NCBI RefSeq assembly: GCF_009848495.1
Contig: NZ_WWEP01000002.1
Span: forward strand, 1-64,000
Origin: Flavobacterium sp. MK4S-17
Lineage (GTDB): Bacteria > Bacteroidota > Bacteroidia > Flavobacteriales > Flavobacteriaceae
Length of the DNA: 64,000 bases
Reading direction: 5' to 3'
Shown here: one piece after another, positions 1 through 9,737 of the stretch
Layout: the number at the start of each line of letters is the position of its first letter
Position numbering within the stretch: position 1 is the stretch's first letter
Position numbers and translations under genes: made by a program
Notes under the pieces: model-generated
The model's input: only the letters and a program-made list of their open reading frames with translations
Databases searched by the model: none
What the model was told of the DNA's origin: nothing

Positions 1-3000
1 TGAAACTGACACAGTAGCCGAACCGTTTGTACCGCCATTGCAGGAAACATTAGTTTGCGAACCAGCCGAAGCAGTTAAAGCGGCAGGCTCGGTAATAGTG
101 AATGACTGCGTAGCTTCACAGCCGTTGGCGTCCGTTACCGTTACGGTATAAGTACCTGCTGAAAGGTTATTAAGGGTAGGGCCCTGTACTACAGGAGCTT
201 CAAAAAGTTTGATGTTATCAAATCCTGCATAATCACTTGCACCATCCTGTGTAGCCTGTAGCCTTAACCTTACGTAGTCAGCCGAAGCGGGTACAGTTAT
301 GGTTACGGTTTCCCATGCTCCTGTATTTTTATCAAGAGCTACAGGATTTGTCCATGTGTTTCCGTTATCAAAAGCAACTATGTATTCCATTGAATCAGGG
401 CTGTCAAAACCAATGGTATAATAATCAAATGATAAAGTTAATTCTCCTTTATCAGAAATATCAATAGGTTCAAATGTAATTGTATGGGCAAAATTACCGC
501 CACCATTATCATTGTTAATATCCTGTATGCCAAAGAAGTGTGTTCCTTCAGATGCAGCATCTATATTGCTACTGAAAGCCTCTATAATATTCCATACATC
601 GTCTGAACCTGAAACAACAGGGTCACCTTCTGTATTATAAACAGCAGGATTAATTAAATAATTCCAGCTTCCTGTAGTTTCAAAGCCTTGTGCTGCTACA
701 GTTCCTCCACTATTGCCTGTTCCCCAGTCATAAGTATAGGGCTGTGTGCCACCTGCAACAGCAACAGTAGCCGAACCGTTTGTACTGCCATTGCAGGCAA
801 TATTGGTTTGAGAACCTGTTGTAGCGATAAGTGCTGTTGGCTGGGTTATAGTTACCGAGGCGGTACCTGTACAGCCGTTAGCATCAGTTACAGTTACATT
901 GTAAGTACCTGCAGCTACATCTGCTATAGAAGCAGTGGTAGCATTATTGTCCCATTCATAGGTGTAAGGCGCTGTTCCTCCGGTTATATTTACAGTTGCA
1001 GCACCATTTGAACCACCATTACATGATACGTTTGCATCAACTACAGCAGAAGCTACAGGAGGTGTATTTATTGTTACTGCTACAGATGTCCTGTCACTTT
1101 CAACGCCTAACTGGGTTTGCGATACATAGTATGTTCCTGTTGCAAGGTTTGTATCTCCCGTAAGTGGAGAACCTCCGGTTGCTACATCATACCACTGAAG
1201 ATTGTCGCCTGTAGCTTCAAGGTCAGCTACGGTAGCAGCTTCACAAAACTGTTGTGCAGAAGCCACCGGGGGTGCTACGGTAAATGCAATAAAGCCACCG
1301 TTCAATGTAAAGTTACCCGCTTGATATATACCTGTAAGTTCCAGCTCCAGTTCCGCCTGGCCTGCAACACCATCAGTATCTATAAATAAAGTTGTAGAAT
1401 CTGTATTTTGCTGAATTTGTACTGAATTGGCAGCAACGGCAGTACCATCCCCTTCAGTTACAGTTCCTGTTGTAAAATCAACTATAAGGCTGCCCGAAAG
1501 TTCACCGTTAATTGAACCCGGTTCCAGGCCAATTACATTAATCCTGTCTCCGGCACCAAAGTTGTCTATAATGTCAACACCCTGGCTATTTGCATAGTAA
1601 GTAAGTGTTTCAGCACTGTTACTTAATACAATATTGTCATTGTTTTGCGCTGTAAAGTAATCGTTCCTGTTATCTGAAACCGTATTGCCGCTTATGTTAA
1701 ACAGCGATCCGTTTACGGCTCCGATTTCGGCTATAGCCACATCAAAACCGCTTATTGTATTACCTGTTACACTGGCATTGCTGCTGTTATATACGGCTAT
1801 TCCAGCGTTAGAGAAACCTCCGTCGTTAGAAATATAATCGTTATACCATGACTGGTATGGTGTCCTTGTTATGGTATTGTTACTTAAAACAAGGCCGCTT
1901 CCTGCCTCATAGGTTAATATAGCCGATGGGCCGTACATGCCAAGGTTAAGGTAACTTCCCGGTTCTCCCGGTTCCGGTATAACAACACCTATACCTAATA
2001 TCTGGTTGTTGGTAATTATACCTGTTGTACCTCTTCTGTCGCCATTTGCACCACCAAGGGAAGTCCTGTCGGTAGAAGCTATCTGGATACCATTTCCTGT
2101 ACTGTAAAGTGTTTGTCCGTAACCCTGAATAGTGTTATCATGAATATTTACATCAAGGGTTGGCCCCCAGGCCAGGATAGCTGTTTTCTGGAATTTCTCT
2201 ATATAAGAATTTCTTACTTCAAGGGTGTGGTTTCCGGCACCAGCGGCACTTTCGGCAAATATAGCTTCATTATGGTTCATGCCTGAAGGCTGGTCAGCCG
2301 GAAGGTATCCTGCAGGTATTGTAGCTCCAAAATCTGTAGCCAGTTCGCGAACACCTGTAATATTTACATTTTCTACCAAAAGGTTAGTGTTAAGAGCACC
2401 TATACCCTGGAATGCATACGAATCCTTATTCGGAAATGTGGCATCAGGAAGGTAACCCTGGTCAAAACCGTCAACAGTAAGGTCTTTAATTGTTACTTGA
2501 GAGGCATCATCGGTTTTAACACCAATAATTGCAACTACATCCTGAGCTTTAAGTGTTTTCCACCCGCCGTTTACAACAAGATTGGCAGCTAACGGAGAAC
2601 GTACAATAGTTTGGGAAGTGCCCACGCCCTGTATTGTTATACCTGTAGTAACAGTTACCTGCTCGATATAAGTACCTGCACCAAGCGTTACCATATCTCC
2701 TGTTACAGAAGCATTAACAGCCTGCTGTATGGTTGGGTATTGGGTTGATGTGCTGTTATGTACAAGGTTTATTATACCATAAGGCATGGTAAATACTACC
2801 TCATTACCATAAGCAGTACCTTCAGAGTTTACAGCGTATGCCCTTATATAATAAGTTTCGCCAGGTGTTAATGATGAAACCGTTTCGGAGAACATTCCTT
2901 CACCTGCACCCATTTGTACTTTTGTATCAGCAGTAGTTGGGTTAGCCGAAGTGCTGTAAACAATACCTTTTTCAGTAACTGCAGCATCTCCGTCGTCGGT

Positions 3001-5949
3001 TACATTACCACCGGCAGAAAAGCTGTTTACGGTATATACCGTTATGTCATCTGTGGTTACTGTAGCAATTGTTGCGCAACCTGTAGCCCCATTTACTGTT
3101 GCATTAACCGTACCTGTACATCCATTAAAGTCTGTTATAGTTACCGTATAATTGCCTGCTGCAAGGCCCGTTCTATCTTCGGTAGTAATGCCACCGCCCC
3201 AGTCATAAGTATAAGGCCCTGTGCCACCTGTTGGTGTAAGGTTTATTGTACCGTCATTACCTCCGCTACAGGATAAATCAGTAACAACAGTACTCCCTGA
3301 TACTGATGCTGCAGGCTCTGTAATAGTAAATGACTGCGTAGCTTCACAGCCGTTGGCATCCGTTACCGTTACGGTGTAAGTACCTGCTGAAAGCCCGGTT
3401 GCTGTTGCAGCCGTACCACCCATAGGAGCCCATGAATAAGTGTAACCTACAGTTCCGCCTGATACTGACACGGTAGCCGAACCGTTTGCACCACCATTAC
3501 AAGCAACATTGGTTTGAGATGATGCTGTTAGGCTTAATGCAGTTGGCTGTGTTACTGTAAAGTTTACAGATGCGGTGCAGCCATTATTATCAGTTACGGT
3601 ACACGTCCATGTACCTGCTGTAAGCCCTGTTACAGATGTTGTTCCATCACCCGTTGGGTTGCCCGGTGTCCAGTTATAAGTATATCCTCCTGCACCGCCA
3701 GTAGCTACATTTACTGATACTGCTCCTGTTGCACCGCCATTACAGGCAATGTTAGTCTGCGAAGCAGGGGTAAGGCTTAATGCAGTTGGCTGTGTTACTG
3801 TAAAGTTTACAGATGCGGTGCATCCATTATTATCAGTTACAGTACATGTCCATGTACCTGCTGTAAGCCCTGTTACAGATGTTGTTCCATCACCCGTTGG
3901 GTTGCCTGGTGTCCAGTTATAAGTATATCCTCCTGCACCGCCAGTAGCTACATTTACTGATGCTGCTCCTGTAGAACCGCCGTTACATGCAATATTGGTT
4001 TGTGAAGCAGGGGTAAGGGTTAATGCTGATGCAGGTTGGGTAATAGTTGTATTTGCAGTAGCAGTACAACCGTTAACATCAGTAACCGTAACCTGATACG
4101 GCCCGGCTGTAAGTCCTGTTGCCGTTGCTGTGGTTTGTGCAGAACTATCATTCCATAAATAAGTATATGGCCCTGTACCATTTGTGGCCGTAACCGTTAC
4201 AGAGCCTGTGGCTCCTCCGTTACACGCAATATTTGTTTGCGATGTAATTGAAGCATCTACACCTGAAACTGTTACGTTTATAGTGGTAGAAGCTGTGGCA
4301 AATCCGTCAGATACCTGTATTGTAAAGCTGTCACTGCCCGTATAGTTAGCATTTGGCGTATAGCTAAGGCCTGTAGGAGTAACCTGTCCGCCATTAGTGG
4401 CAGCAGTATAAGAAGCTGCAACGGTTCCGTTACTTGCAGGAGATGTTACACTCCATGTTAGCGTTTGCCCATTGTTAGTATCATTTACTTGTAATAAGTT
4501 ATTTATAGATACCGCACCGCTATTTCTGCATGCCTGGAGCGCCTGAGGGCTGCCGCCTGTAAATGTTGGAGCACTGTTAGGGTTGGTAACAGTTACTGTA
4601 AATATTGTAGAGGTACTGTTACACGTGGCAGTTTGTACTCTTATTGCAGCTACATAAGTGTTGTTAGGTGCGGTTGCAGGTACTGTTATAACTATAGGGG
4701 AAGCCGGCAATGGCTGAGGTGTGGATATATTGGTAAAACCTGCGGCCAAAGCCGTAGCAGACCATGTTATGGTATAGGTTACAGGGCTATTGGTAGTTGC
4801 TGTGTAAGGTAAGTTTGCCGAAGTAGCACCCTGAGGCACTGTAGGGCTTGTACCTAATGTAATAGTAGGTAATGGATTTACAGTTATAGTGGCACTGCCA
4901 TTCATTGTCTGCTGGCAACTTCCTCCGTTGCTGGCTACTATTGTATAGGTACCTGCTGCAGTACGGGTACCGAACGAAATGTTGTTTCCTGTACCGTTTA
5001 CCGGAGATCCTGAAGGGTCTGAACCCAAATAAAGCTGGTAAGAAACACCCACATCAGAATCAGAAAGACCAATGAAAACGCCTGACCCCCCCTGGCAGAA
5101 AGAACCGCCACCGGTAACGTTATATACTGTTAAGGCACAAGGAGGGGCATCAGGAGTGATGTTTACGCCTGAATATTGATTGGCAGTTATATCAATAGGA
5201 TCTTCACTTGTGGTCCAGTTAGCAGGGGTGTTGATTGCCGCTCTTACCACTGAAACGCTTCCTGATAACGTTCCTGTGTATTTGGCATTATCTTCTTCAG
5301 ATGCTGGAAGAGGGAATAATGCCACCGCATTTACACCGTTTGTCAGGCTTGAGGGCATACCGGAAGTATCTCCACTATTTGTTGTACAAGGCCCACTAAT
5401 ATGAGTGCAGGTAGCGCAATTAAGCCAACCACCGGCATCATCACACCCGGCAGTATGTACATAATTATCATCTCCATACAACCCGGCAATAAAAGTTGGG
5501 TTTGCCGGTTCAGCACCGGATGATGATTGGTAGGCAAAGATATTATCTCCTCCGAGCAGGCTGAAACCACTACCTCCTGCAGACAAAACTGCTGTCCCTC
5601 CGGAAGTAGATCCTGGTCCAGAGACCAAGGCAGTGACAGTAAAGAAATCGCCTGATGTCTCTATAATTGATACTATCGTACCCATAGTTATCCCCGGTGA
5701 AGTCCAAACAATATGGTCTTCTGCATTTGCATACCAGGTGTTGCCTGTAGCATTCCAGCCTTTATCTGTAAAATAAATCACTTCGTTAGCCGGTATATCT
5801 TTTAATGCTATAAAAGTAAATCCGTCATCTGCATCAGTATGATAGCCGACAAAGGCTATGTCTCCGGCTGCCAGTGTTTGTGCTTCTGCTTCGTGCCAGG
5901 GGACGAGAAAGCTGAGCAACGTTAATAAAATACATAATTTTTGTTTCAT
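1..5949 (-). CDS. Giant secreted SprB-repeat adhesin-like protein (partial, C-terminus outside window)
   Basis: The reading frame is open without a stop from an ATG at 5949 to the left edge (1983 codons). It starts with a signal peptide (about residues 1-25, ending EAEAQ). An N-terminal globular domain (about 25-260) is followed by Ig-like or PKD-like segments. SprB repeats (about 560-1000) carry the TNIACNGG...GSATVSVSGGT...YTYSW pattern. A right-handed beta-helix-like region (about 1050-1450) is rich in NNTI/GNTI turns. More SprB repeats lie at about 1620-1750, a MAM/jelly-roll-like domain (GFETTGSW to YAGFDNIKLF) at about 1755-1915, and SprB repeats again to the edge. Such proteins are normally exported by T9SS and used in adhesion or gliding; the sorting domain would lie outside the window, so T9SS export is inferred. 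All apparent plus-strand reading frames here are shadows of this gene. Confidence 0.9.
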   Translation of the reverse strand, partial: MKQKLCILLTLLSFLVPWHEAEAQTLAAGDIAFVGYHTDADDGFTFIALKDIPANEVIYFTDKGWNATGNTWYANAEDHIVWTSPGITMGTIVSIIETSGDFFTVTALVSGPGSTSGGTAVLSAGGSGFSLLGGDNIFAYQSSSGAEPANPTFIAGLYGDDNYVHTAGCDDAGGWLNCATCTHISGPCTTNSGDTSGMPSSLTNGVNAVALFPLPASEEDNAKYTGTLSGSVSVVRAAINTPANWTTSEDPIDITANQYSGVNITPDAPPCALTVYNVTGGGSFCQGGSGVFIGLSDSDVGVSYQLYLGSDPSGSPVNGTGNNISFGTRTAAGTYTIVASNGGSCQQTMNGSATITVNPLPTITLGTSPTVPQGATSANLPYTATTNSPVTYTITWSATALAAGFTNISTPQPLPASPIVITVPATAPNNTYVAAIRVQTATCNSTSTIFTVTVTNPNSAPTFTGGSPQALQACRNSGAVSINNLLQVNDTNNGQTLTWSVTSPASNGTVAASYTAATNGGQVTPTGLSYTPNANYTGSDSFTIQVSDGFATASTTINVTVSGVDASITSQTNIACNGGATGSVTVTATNGTGPYTYLWNDSSAQTTATATGLTAGPYQVTVTDVNGCTATANTTITQPASALTLTPASQTNIACNGGSTGAASVNVATGGAGGYTYNWTPGNPTGDGTTSVTGLTAGTWTCTVTDNNGCTASVNFTVTQPTALSLTPASQTNIACNGGATGAVSVNVATGGAGGYTYNWTPGNPTGDGTTSVTGLTAGTWTCTVTDNNGCTASVNFTVTQPTALSLTASSQTNVACNGGANGSATVSVSGGTVGYTYSWAPMGGTAATATGLSAGTYTVTVTDANGCEATQSFTITEPAASVSGSTVVTDLSCSGGNDGTINLTPTGGTGPYTYDWGGGITTEDRTGLAAGNYTVTITDFNGCTGTVNATVNGATGCATIATVTTDDITVYTVNSFSAGGNVTDDGDAAVTEKGIVYSTSANPTTADTKVQMGAGEGMFSETVSSLTPGETYYIRAYAVNSEGTAYGNEVVFTMPYGIINLVHNSTSTQYPTIQQAVNASVTGDMVTLGAGTYIEQVTVTTGITIQGVGTSQTIVRSPLAANLVVNGGWKTLKAQDVVAIIGVKTDDASQVTIKDLTVDGFDQGYLPDATFPNKDSYAFQGIGALNTNLLVENVNITGVRELATDFGATIPAGYLPADQPSGMNHNEAIFAESAAGAGNHTLEVRNSYIEKFQKTAILAWGPTLDVNIHDNTIQGYGQTLYSTGNGIQIASTDRTSLGGANGDRRGTTGIITNNQILGIGVVIPEPGEPGSYLNLGMYGPSAILTYEAGSGLVLSNNTITRTPYQSWYNDYISNDGGFSNAGIAVYNSSNASVTGNTISGFDVAIAEIGAVNGSLFNISGNTVSDNRNDYFTAQNNDNIVLSNSAETLTYYANSQGVDIIDNFGAGDRINVIGLEPGSINGELSGSLIVDFTTGTVTEGDGTAVAANSVQIQQNTDSTTLFIDTDGVAGQAELELELTGIYQAGNFTLNGGFIAFTVAPPVASAQQFCEAATVADLEATGDNLQWYDVATGGSPLTGDTNLATGTYYVSQTQLGVESDRTSVAVTINTPPVASAVVDANVSCNGGSNGAATVNITGGTAPYTYEWDNNATTASIADVAAGTYNVTVTDANGCTGTASVTITQPTALIATTGSQTNIACNGSTNGSATVAVAGGTQPYTYDWGTGNSGGTVAAQGFETTGSWNYLINPAVYNTEGDPVVSGSDDVWNIIEAFSSNIDAASEGTHFFGIQDINNDNGGGNFAHTITFEPIDISDKGELTLSFDYYTIGFDSPDSMEYIVAFDNGNTWTNPVALDKNTGAWETVTITVPASADYVRLRLQATQDGASDYAGFDNIKLFEAPVVQGPTLNNLSAGTYTVTVTDANGCEATQSFTITEPAALTASAGSQTNVSCNGGTNGSATVSVS
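3541..4026 (-). repeat. Two tandem 243-nt near-identical SprB repeat units
   Basis: Units at 3541-3783 and 3784-4026 are nearly identical at the DNA level, with only scattered substitutions, and encode 81-residue SprB modules containing WTPGNPTGDGTTSVTGLTAG. The low divergence suggests recent duplication or gene conversion and makes the array prone to copy-number change. A further almost identical stretch occurs at about 88-164 and 3319-3392, more than 3 kb apart in the same gene. Confidence 0.85.
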
Positions 5950-6296
5950 ATAATAAGGATTTAGTTAATAATTGTTCGGTGGTGTAAGATATTCATTGTT
6001 ATATAGATATATATAAGTAATTATACCTGAAAAATATGATAGCAATACAGTAGTATTACGTAAAATATTTATGTAAATATATGTTTTTTTATTAAAATAA
6101 AGTTAATTAGATATTTTTAAACATAAAAAATTATTAAATGATTAAATAATATTTAAATTTTAAATATTAACAAGTATTATTTCTTCAGAAACAATTTACG
6201 GTTTAACGTAACCTTACCACTAATTAACTTTATCCTATAACTTACCTGCCTTCAGTATATCTAACTTTATGATATACTAATTATAAATAAAAAGTT
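5950..6296. other. AT-rich divergent intergenic region
   Basis: About 350 nt separate the start of the minus-strand adhesin gene and the plus-strand small membrane-protein gene, so it should hold both promoters. It is extremely AT-rich. The only near-consensus element seen is TAACTTTA at 6262-6269, one base off the Bacteroidota -7 box TAnnTTTG and 27 nt before the ATG at 6297. No gene or strong hairpin is seen. Confidence 0.5.
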
Positions 6297-6623
6297 ATGG
6301 GAATTATTAAAAACAACCACCAGGAAGGACCTGTTGCAAAGGCTATTGAAAATCAGACAGCTAAATTGCCTTCAGATGTGTTTTTATGGGCCGCATTGGG
6401 CTCGATGGCTGCATCAGCTACTTTAAAATGTTTGGGTAAAGATAAGAATGCCCTGTTTGTGGGGCAATGGGCAGCGCCATTTTTACTGTTGGGTATATAC
6501 AATAAAATTGTAAAAGTGGAAGGCAGTGATAAAAGGGATAGCAAAAATGAAAATTCTTCTGTTATTGCCAACGACAATCCTTTGAATAACCCTGGAAGGC
6601 AGGAAAAAGATATAACAGTTTAA
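6297..6623 (+). CDS. Small conserved membrane protein, copy A (paralogue at 25033-25320)
   Basis: 108 residues of unknown function. A short polar N-terminus (QEGPVAKAIENQTAKLPSD) leads into two weakly hydrophobic segments (about residues 28-45 and 50-68), then a charged, probably disordered tail. The central block from NQTAKLPSD to NKIVKVEG is almost identical to the minus-strand gene at 25033-25320; only the ends differ. It lies 11 nt upstream of an SDR gene and is probably co-transcribed with it. An inner-membrane location is inferred from the hydrophobic segments. Confidence 0.75.
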   Translation: MGIIKNNHQEGPVAKAIENQTAKLPSDVFLWAALGSMAASATLKCLGKDKNALFVGQWAAPFLLLGIYNKIVKVEGSDKRDSKNENSSVIANDNPLNNPGRQEKDITV

Positions 6624-6634
6624 AAGATAAAATT

Positions 6635-7516
6635 ATGGAAAATAAACATGTTTTAATTACAGGGGCTACCAGCGGTATAGGTTATGAGCTTGCCAGGCTT
6701 TTTGCCAAAGATGGCTATAATCTTGTACTGGTAGCACGTAATGAGGAAAATTTAAAGCACACCGCGCAGGAAATGGAGCGTTTAAATTCAGCTATACACA
6801 CACATATTATACCTGCCGACCTTTTTGAAAAGGATGCTGCCCAAAAAATTTATGATAAAACCACTCAGTTGGGTATTACCATAAATGTTTTGGTAAATGA
6901 TGCGGGGCAGGGCGAATGGGGGCGTTTTATTAAAACAGACCTTGAGCGCGAAATAGCACTTGTACAGCTTAATATTGTATCGCTTATCAGTTTAACAAAG
7001 TTTTATTTAAGGGAAATGGTAGAAAGGAACGAGGGTAAAATATTGCAACTGGCATCATCAGTATCCAAAGCACCCTCGCCATATCTTTCGGTATATGCAG
7101 CAACTAAGGCATTTGTATTATCATTTACTGAAGCCCTTATAGAGGAGCTTGAGGATACAGAAGTAACGGTTACAGCCCTTAGGCCGGAAGCTACCGACAC
7201 CGACTTTTTCCATAAGGCCAAAGCTGAAAATACAGTAATATATAAGGAAGAGGATTTATATACCCCTGAAGAAGTGGCAGAGGCGGGCTATAAAGGTTTA
7301 ATGGATGGCGAGAATGTTGTTATTCCCGGCTTTAAAAATAAAACACAGCATGCCATGAACACAATAATGCCCGATAGTGCCATTGCTGCCAACATGCACA
7401 AAAAGATGGAATCCAGCACTAAGGAAAATGGCAGGGAGCAATCATCACACGCTGCATCACAACGTGAGCGTAAAACTATAAATACTGAAAGGGCAGGGGT
7501 AAATGGCGATTATTAG
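6635..7516 (+). CDS. Short-chain dehydrogenase/reductase (classical SDR)
   Basis: 293-residue NAD(P)-dependent oxidoreductase of unknown substrate. The Rossmann signature TGATSGIG is at residues 9-16, the NAG-type motif appears as VNDAG (87-91), and the catalytic Ser is around S141-S142 with Y154-x3-K158. After the SDR fold (about 1-255) there is a hydrophilic, probably disordered tail (SSTKENGREQSSHAASQRE) not needed for catalysis. It follows the small membrane protein by 11 nt and precedes a small lipoprotein, a block partly mirrored near 23-25 kb. Family assignment is secure; the substrate cannot be read from sequence. Confidence 0.9.
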   Translation: MENKHVLITGATSGIGYELARLFAKDGYNLVLVARNEENLKHTAQEMERLNSAIHTHIIPADLFEKDAAQKIYDKTTQLGITINVLVNDAGQGEWGRFIKTDLEREIALVQLNIVSLISLTKFYLREMVERNEGKILQLASSVSKAPSPYLSVYAATKAFVLSFTEALIEELEDTEVTVTALRPEATDTDFFHKAKAENTVIYKEEDLYTPEEVAEAGYKGLMDGENVVIPGFKNKTQHAMNTIMPDSAIAANMHKKMESSTKENGREQSSHAASQRERKTINTERAGVNGDY

Positions 7517-7610
7517 CCAGTGTTTAAACTATGCAATGCATTTGTAAAATAATATAAAGAAACCAAGGGCACATAAAACTACCTTTGGTTAAACTTAAAA
7601 AATTACAGCT

Positions 7611-7883
7611 ATGAAAAAGATAACATTAAACATTTTAGGATATGCCGCAGCCATACTTATGGTATTTTCCATTAGCGCATGCGGAGATAACCGTAATAAT
7701 AACACTGATGGTAATGACGTGTCTGGCGAAAGTACTACTACAACGCCGGGTACGGGAGGTGTTCAGGAAGGGCAGGGCACAACCACCGGAAGCCCGCAAA
7801 ATCCCGGAGATACTTTAAACAGTACAACATATGGTAATTCAACTATAGGCAACGATGCCGATAGTACAGCACAGCGCCCATAA
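7611..7883 (+). CDS. Small Ser/Thr/Gly-rich lipoprotein, copy A
   Basis: 90 residues. A lipoprotein signal peptide ends in the lipobox FSISAC (Cys at about residue 25), followed by a low-complexity tail rich in Gly, Asn, Thr and Asp with no folded domain. Likely anchored in the envelope by the acylated Cys. It resembles the gene at 23221-23454 in size, lipobox and composition. A bidirectional terminator follows about 35 nt after the stop. Function unknown; lipoproteins of this kind are often stress-induced in Bacteroidota, which is inference here. Confidence 0.7.
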   Translation: MKKITLNILGYAAAILMVFSISACGDNRNNNTDGNDVSGESTTTTPGTGGVQEGQGTTTGSPQNPGDTLNSTTYGNSTIGNDADSTAQRP

Positions 7884-7916
7884 AGTAATGTTTGGTTAGG
7901 TTACAATTCATAATTG

Positions 7917-7946
7917 GAAAAGCCTTGTTTTTACAAGGCTTTTTTC
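7917..7946. terminator. Bidirectional intrinsic terminator between convergent genes
   Basis: Stem AGCCTTG (7921-7927) pairs with CAAGGCT (7934-7940), flanked by an A-run on the left and a T-run on the right, so it can terminate transcripts from both sides. It overlaps the stop codon (7931-7933) of the minus-strand DUF72 gene, so that stop sits inside the hairpin. Confidence 0.85.
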
Positions 7947-8665
7947 ATTAGCTTTTTTAAGGTCAAGGCATTAAATGCCGCATATCCTTTTTCGTCATTA
8001 TCAAAATACACATATACATCCTTATTATCCTTAATCCAGCTTTTGCATTGTTCTGTCCATTTTTTTAATGTTGAATCAGTATAGCTGCCCTGATATTTTG
8101 CTCCCGGGCCATGCAGCCGCACATAAACAAAATCGGCAGTTACGCTAAGCGGAGATATATGGCCTGCCAGCTCATAAATACAAAATGCACAGTTATACTG
8201 GCTTAACAACTTATATACATCTTCATTATACCAGGACTGATTCCTGAATTCAAAAACATGCCGCACATCTTTTGGAAGGTGCTTAAGGAAATTTTCCAGG
8301 CGCGGTATATCAATCTCCAGGCCTGGTGGCAGCTGATAGAGGACCGGGCCTAATTTATCTTTTAGCAATGCTATATTGTCAAGGAATTTTTCAAGGCTTT
8401 CATCAGGGTCATTAAGTTTTTTTAAATGCGTTATATAGCGGTTGGCCTTTATTACATAAACAAAACCTTCGGGCGAATTGTTATACCACTTTTCAAAAGT
8501 TTCCTTTGCAGGCAGCCGGTAAAACGAATTATTTATTTCAACTGTATTAAAATGTTCCTGATAGTATAAAAAATGGTCTTTAACCTTTATATCATCAGGA
8601 TAAAATGTACCTCTCCAGTGTTTATACTGCCAGCCCGAAGTGCCTATATATACTGTTTTGCCCAT
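7931..8665 (-). CDS. DUF72 (YecE-like) family protein
   Basis: 244 residues, full length for the DUF72 family, a TIM-barrel fold of unclear biochemical role. Family hallmarks include the N-terminal IGTSGWQYKHWRGTFYP, FNTVEINNSFYRLP, FVYVIKANRYITH, LGPVLYQLPP, HVFEFRNQSW and the C-terminal YVYFDNDEKGYAAFNA. It is last in a minus-strand set with a membrane protein (gap 25 nt) and an HD hydrolase. The stop codon lies inside the shared terminator hairpin. Family call is certain; function unknown. Confidence 0.93.
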   Translation of the reverse strand: MGKTVYIGTSGWQYKHWRGTFYPDDIKVKDHFLYYQEHFNTVEINNSFYRLPAKETFEKWYNNSPEGFVYVIKANRYITHLKKLNDPDESLEKFLDNIALLKDKLGPVLYQLPPGLEIDIPRLENFLKHLPKDVRHVFEFRNQSWYNEDVYKLLSQYNCAFCIYELAGHISPLSVTADFVYVRLHGPGAKYQGSYTDSTLKKWTEQCKSWIKDNKDVYVYFDNDEKGYAAFNALTLKKLMKKAL

Positions 8666-8690
8666 AAACTGTTTTTATGATTAGTAACAT

Positions 8691-9149
8691 TTATTGGGTA
8701 TTTTTATCTGCAATTTTATAGGTAGTAAGGGCAAATGCTGTAAAAATTATATGTGCTATGAATAACTGCCTGTAATAGCCGTAGCGGTTATTGTAAGGCG
8801 GTTTTTTATGCTGGGCAAATATTGTTTTCCATACGGCAATACCTATAACACCGCTAATGGCTCCGACTATAATTATTCTCCTTGCGTTTGGGTATTTTAC
8901 CAGCCTGCGGTACAAAAGCCAGTATGCTGCCATGAAGCCAAGCCCTGTAAGGTAATGAAGTACCCAGCCTGCCGGGTGCAGCGCCTCATTTTGTATATCG
9001 GGTAAGTTTTCCGATTTATCAACAAGCTTATTCAGCACAACCGGTTCTACATACTGCTGCCTTTCTTTTTTAGATTTCCAGTAGCTGTACAACGTCATAA
9101 AAGTTGTGCCGGCAAAAGCCGCTATAGCTATTTTATATGTTGTTTTCAT
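8691..9149 (-). CDS. Conserved hypothetical inner-membrane protein
   Basis: 152 residues with about four hydrophobic segments: near 5-22 (the first could be mistaken for a signal), 63-80, 90-108 and 128-146. A conserved-looking NEALHPAGWVLHYLTGLGF stretch precedes the second segment. No catalytic motif is recognised. It sits 4 nt downstream of the HD hydrolase gene and 25 nt upstream of the DUF72 gene, so the three are probably one transcript. Function unknown. Confidence 0.75.
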   Translation of the reverse strand: MKTTYKIAIAAFAGTTFMTLYSYWKSKKERQQYVEPVVLNKLVDKSENLPDIQNEALHPAGWVLHYLTGLGFMAAYWLLYRRLVKYPNARRIIIVGAISGVIGIAVWKTIFAQHKKPPYNNRYGYYRQLFIAHIIFTAFALTTYKIADKNTQ

Positions 9150-9153
9150 AAAT

Positions 9154-9705
9154 TTACTTTAATGCTGAAAGCCCTTCGTTAACCGTTTTAATAGCTTTTT
9201 TATACAATTCATTATTCCCCTTGCCGGCCTGTTTTAAAATATCCCTGCATTCTTTAAAATAGCGCCGGGCAAAAGCAGGATCGTGCACTGCTATTTCCAA
9301 ACTGTTATCTATAATATCGGCATACTTAATAGTTTGTGCATTTGCACTTGTTTTGGCAATTCTTTTTAACTCCATGCCTTTTCTTGTATCCCTGTTCCAT
9401 TGAGGATAAGCCGATTTTACATATTCATCCGTCAGCTCTTCCACCAGTTTTAAAGTCTTCCAGGCTTTTTCCGCGTCCATAACTGTTTTAAGGAATTCAA
9501 GTAATTCCCCGCTTTCAACTGCCGTGTCTTCCAAAACATCATGAAGTAGGGCGGCAGCCAGAACAGGTAAAGAATCAGTATATTCCCTGCACGTTTGCAT
9601 AACGCGTACAGGGTGAACAATATATTTTTCGGATGTATATTTACGTTTTTGGCCATCATGCGCACTATCAGCAAAATCCAGTACTTTTTTTAAAATATCT
9701 TCCAT
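9154..9705 (-). CDS. HD-domain phosphohydrolase (ppGpp hydrolase-like, MESH1/SpoT-HD type)
   Basis: 183 residues forming a stand-alone HD domain. The N-terminal RKYTSEKYIVHPVRV (about 21-35) matches the pattern of Rel/Spo hydrolase domains. Metal ligands are visible as H31, H55-D56 (LLHDVLEDT) and D130 in KYADIIDN. There is no synthetase, TGS or ACT domain. By family, the likely reaction is removal of pyrophosphate from (p)ppGpp or a related nucleotide, which is inference. First gene of a likely three-gene minus-strand operon. Confidence 0.82.
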   Translation of the reverse strand: MEDILKKVLDFADSAHDGQKRKYTSEKYIVHPVRVMQTCREYTDSLPVLAAALLHDVLEDTAVESGELLEFLKTVMDAEKAWKTLKLVEELTDEYVKSAYPQWNRDTRKGMELKRIAKTSANAQTIKYADIIDNSLEIAVHDPAFARRYFKECRDILKQAGKGNNELYKKAIKTVNEGLSALK

Positions 9706-9737
9706 GGCAAAACCTTTTTAATAATGCTGTAAGTACC

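Noticed and set aside
688..5570. Several short plus-strand and one minus-strand reading frames inside the adhesin region
   Set aside because: They are shadows: the minus frame 5949-1 is open throughout and encodes coherent domains, while the others give low-complexity Cys/Ser-rich or repeat-derived peptides without signals.
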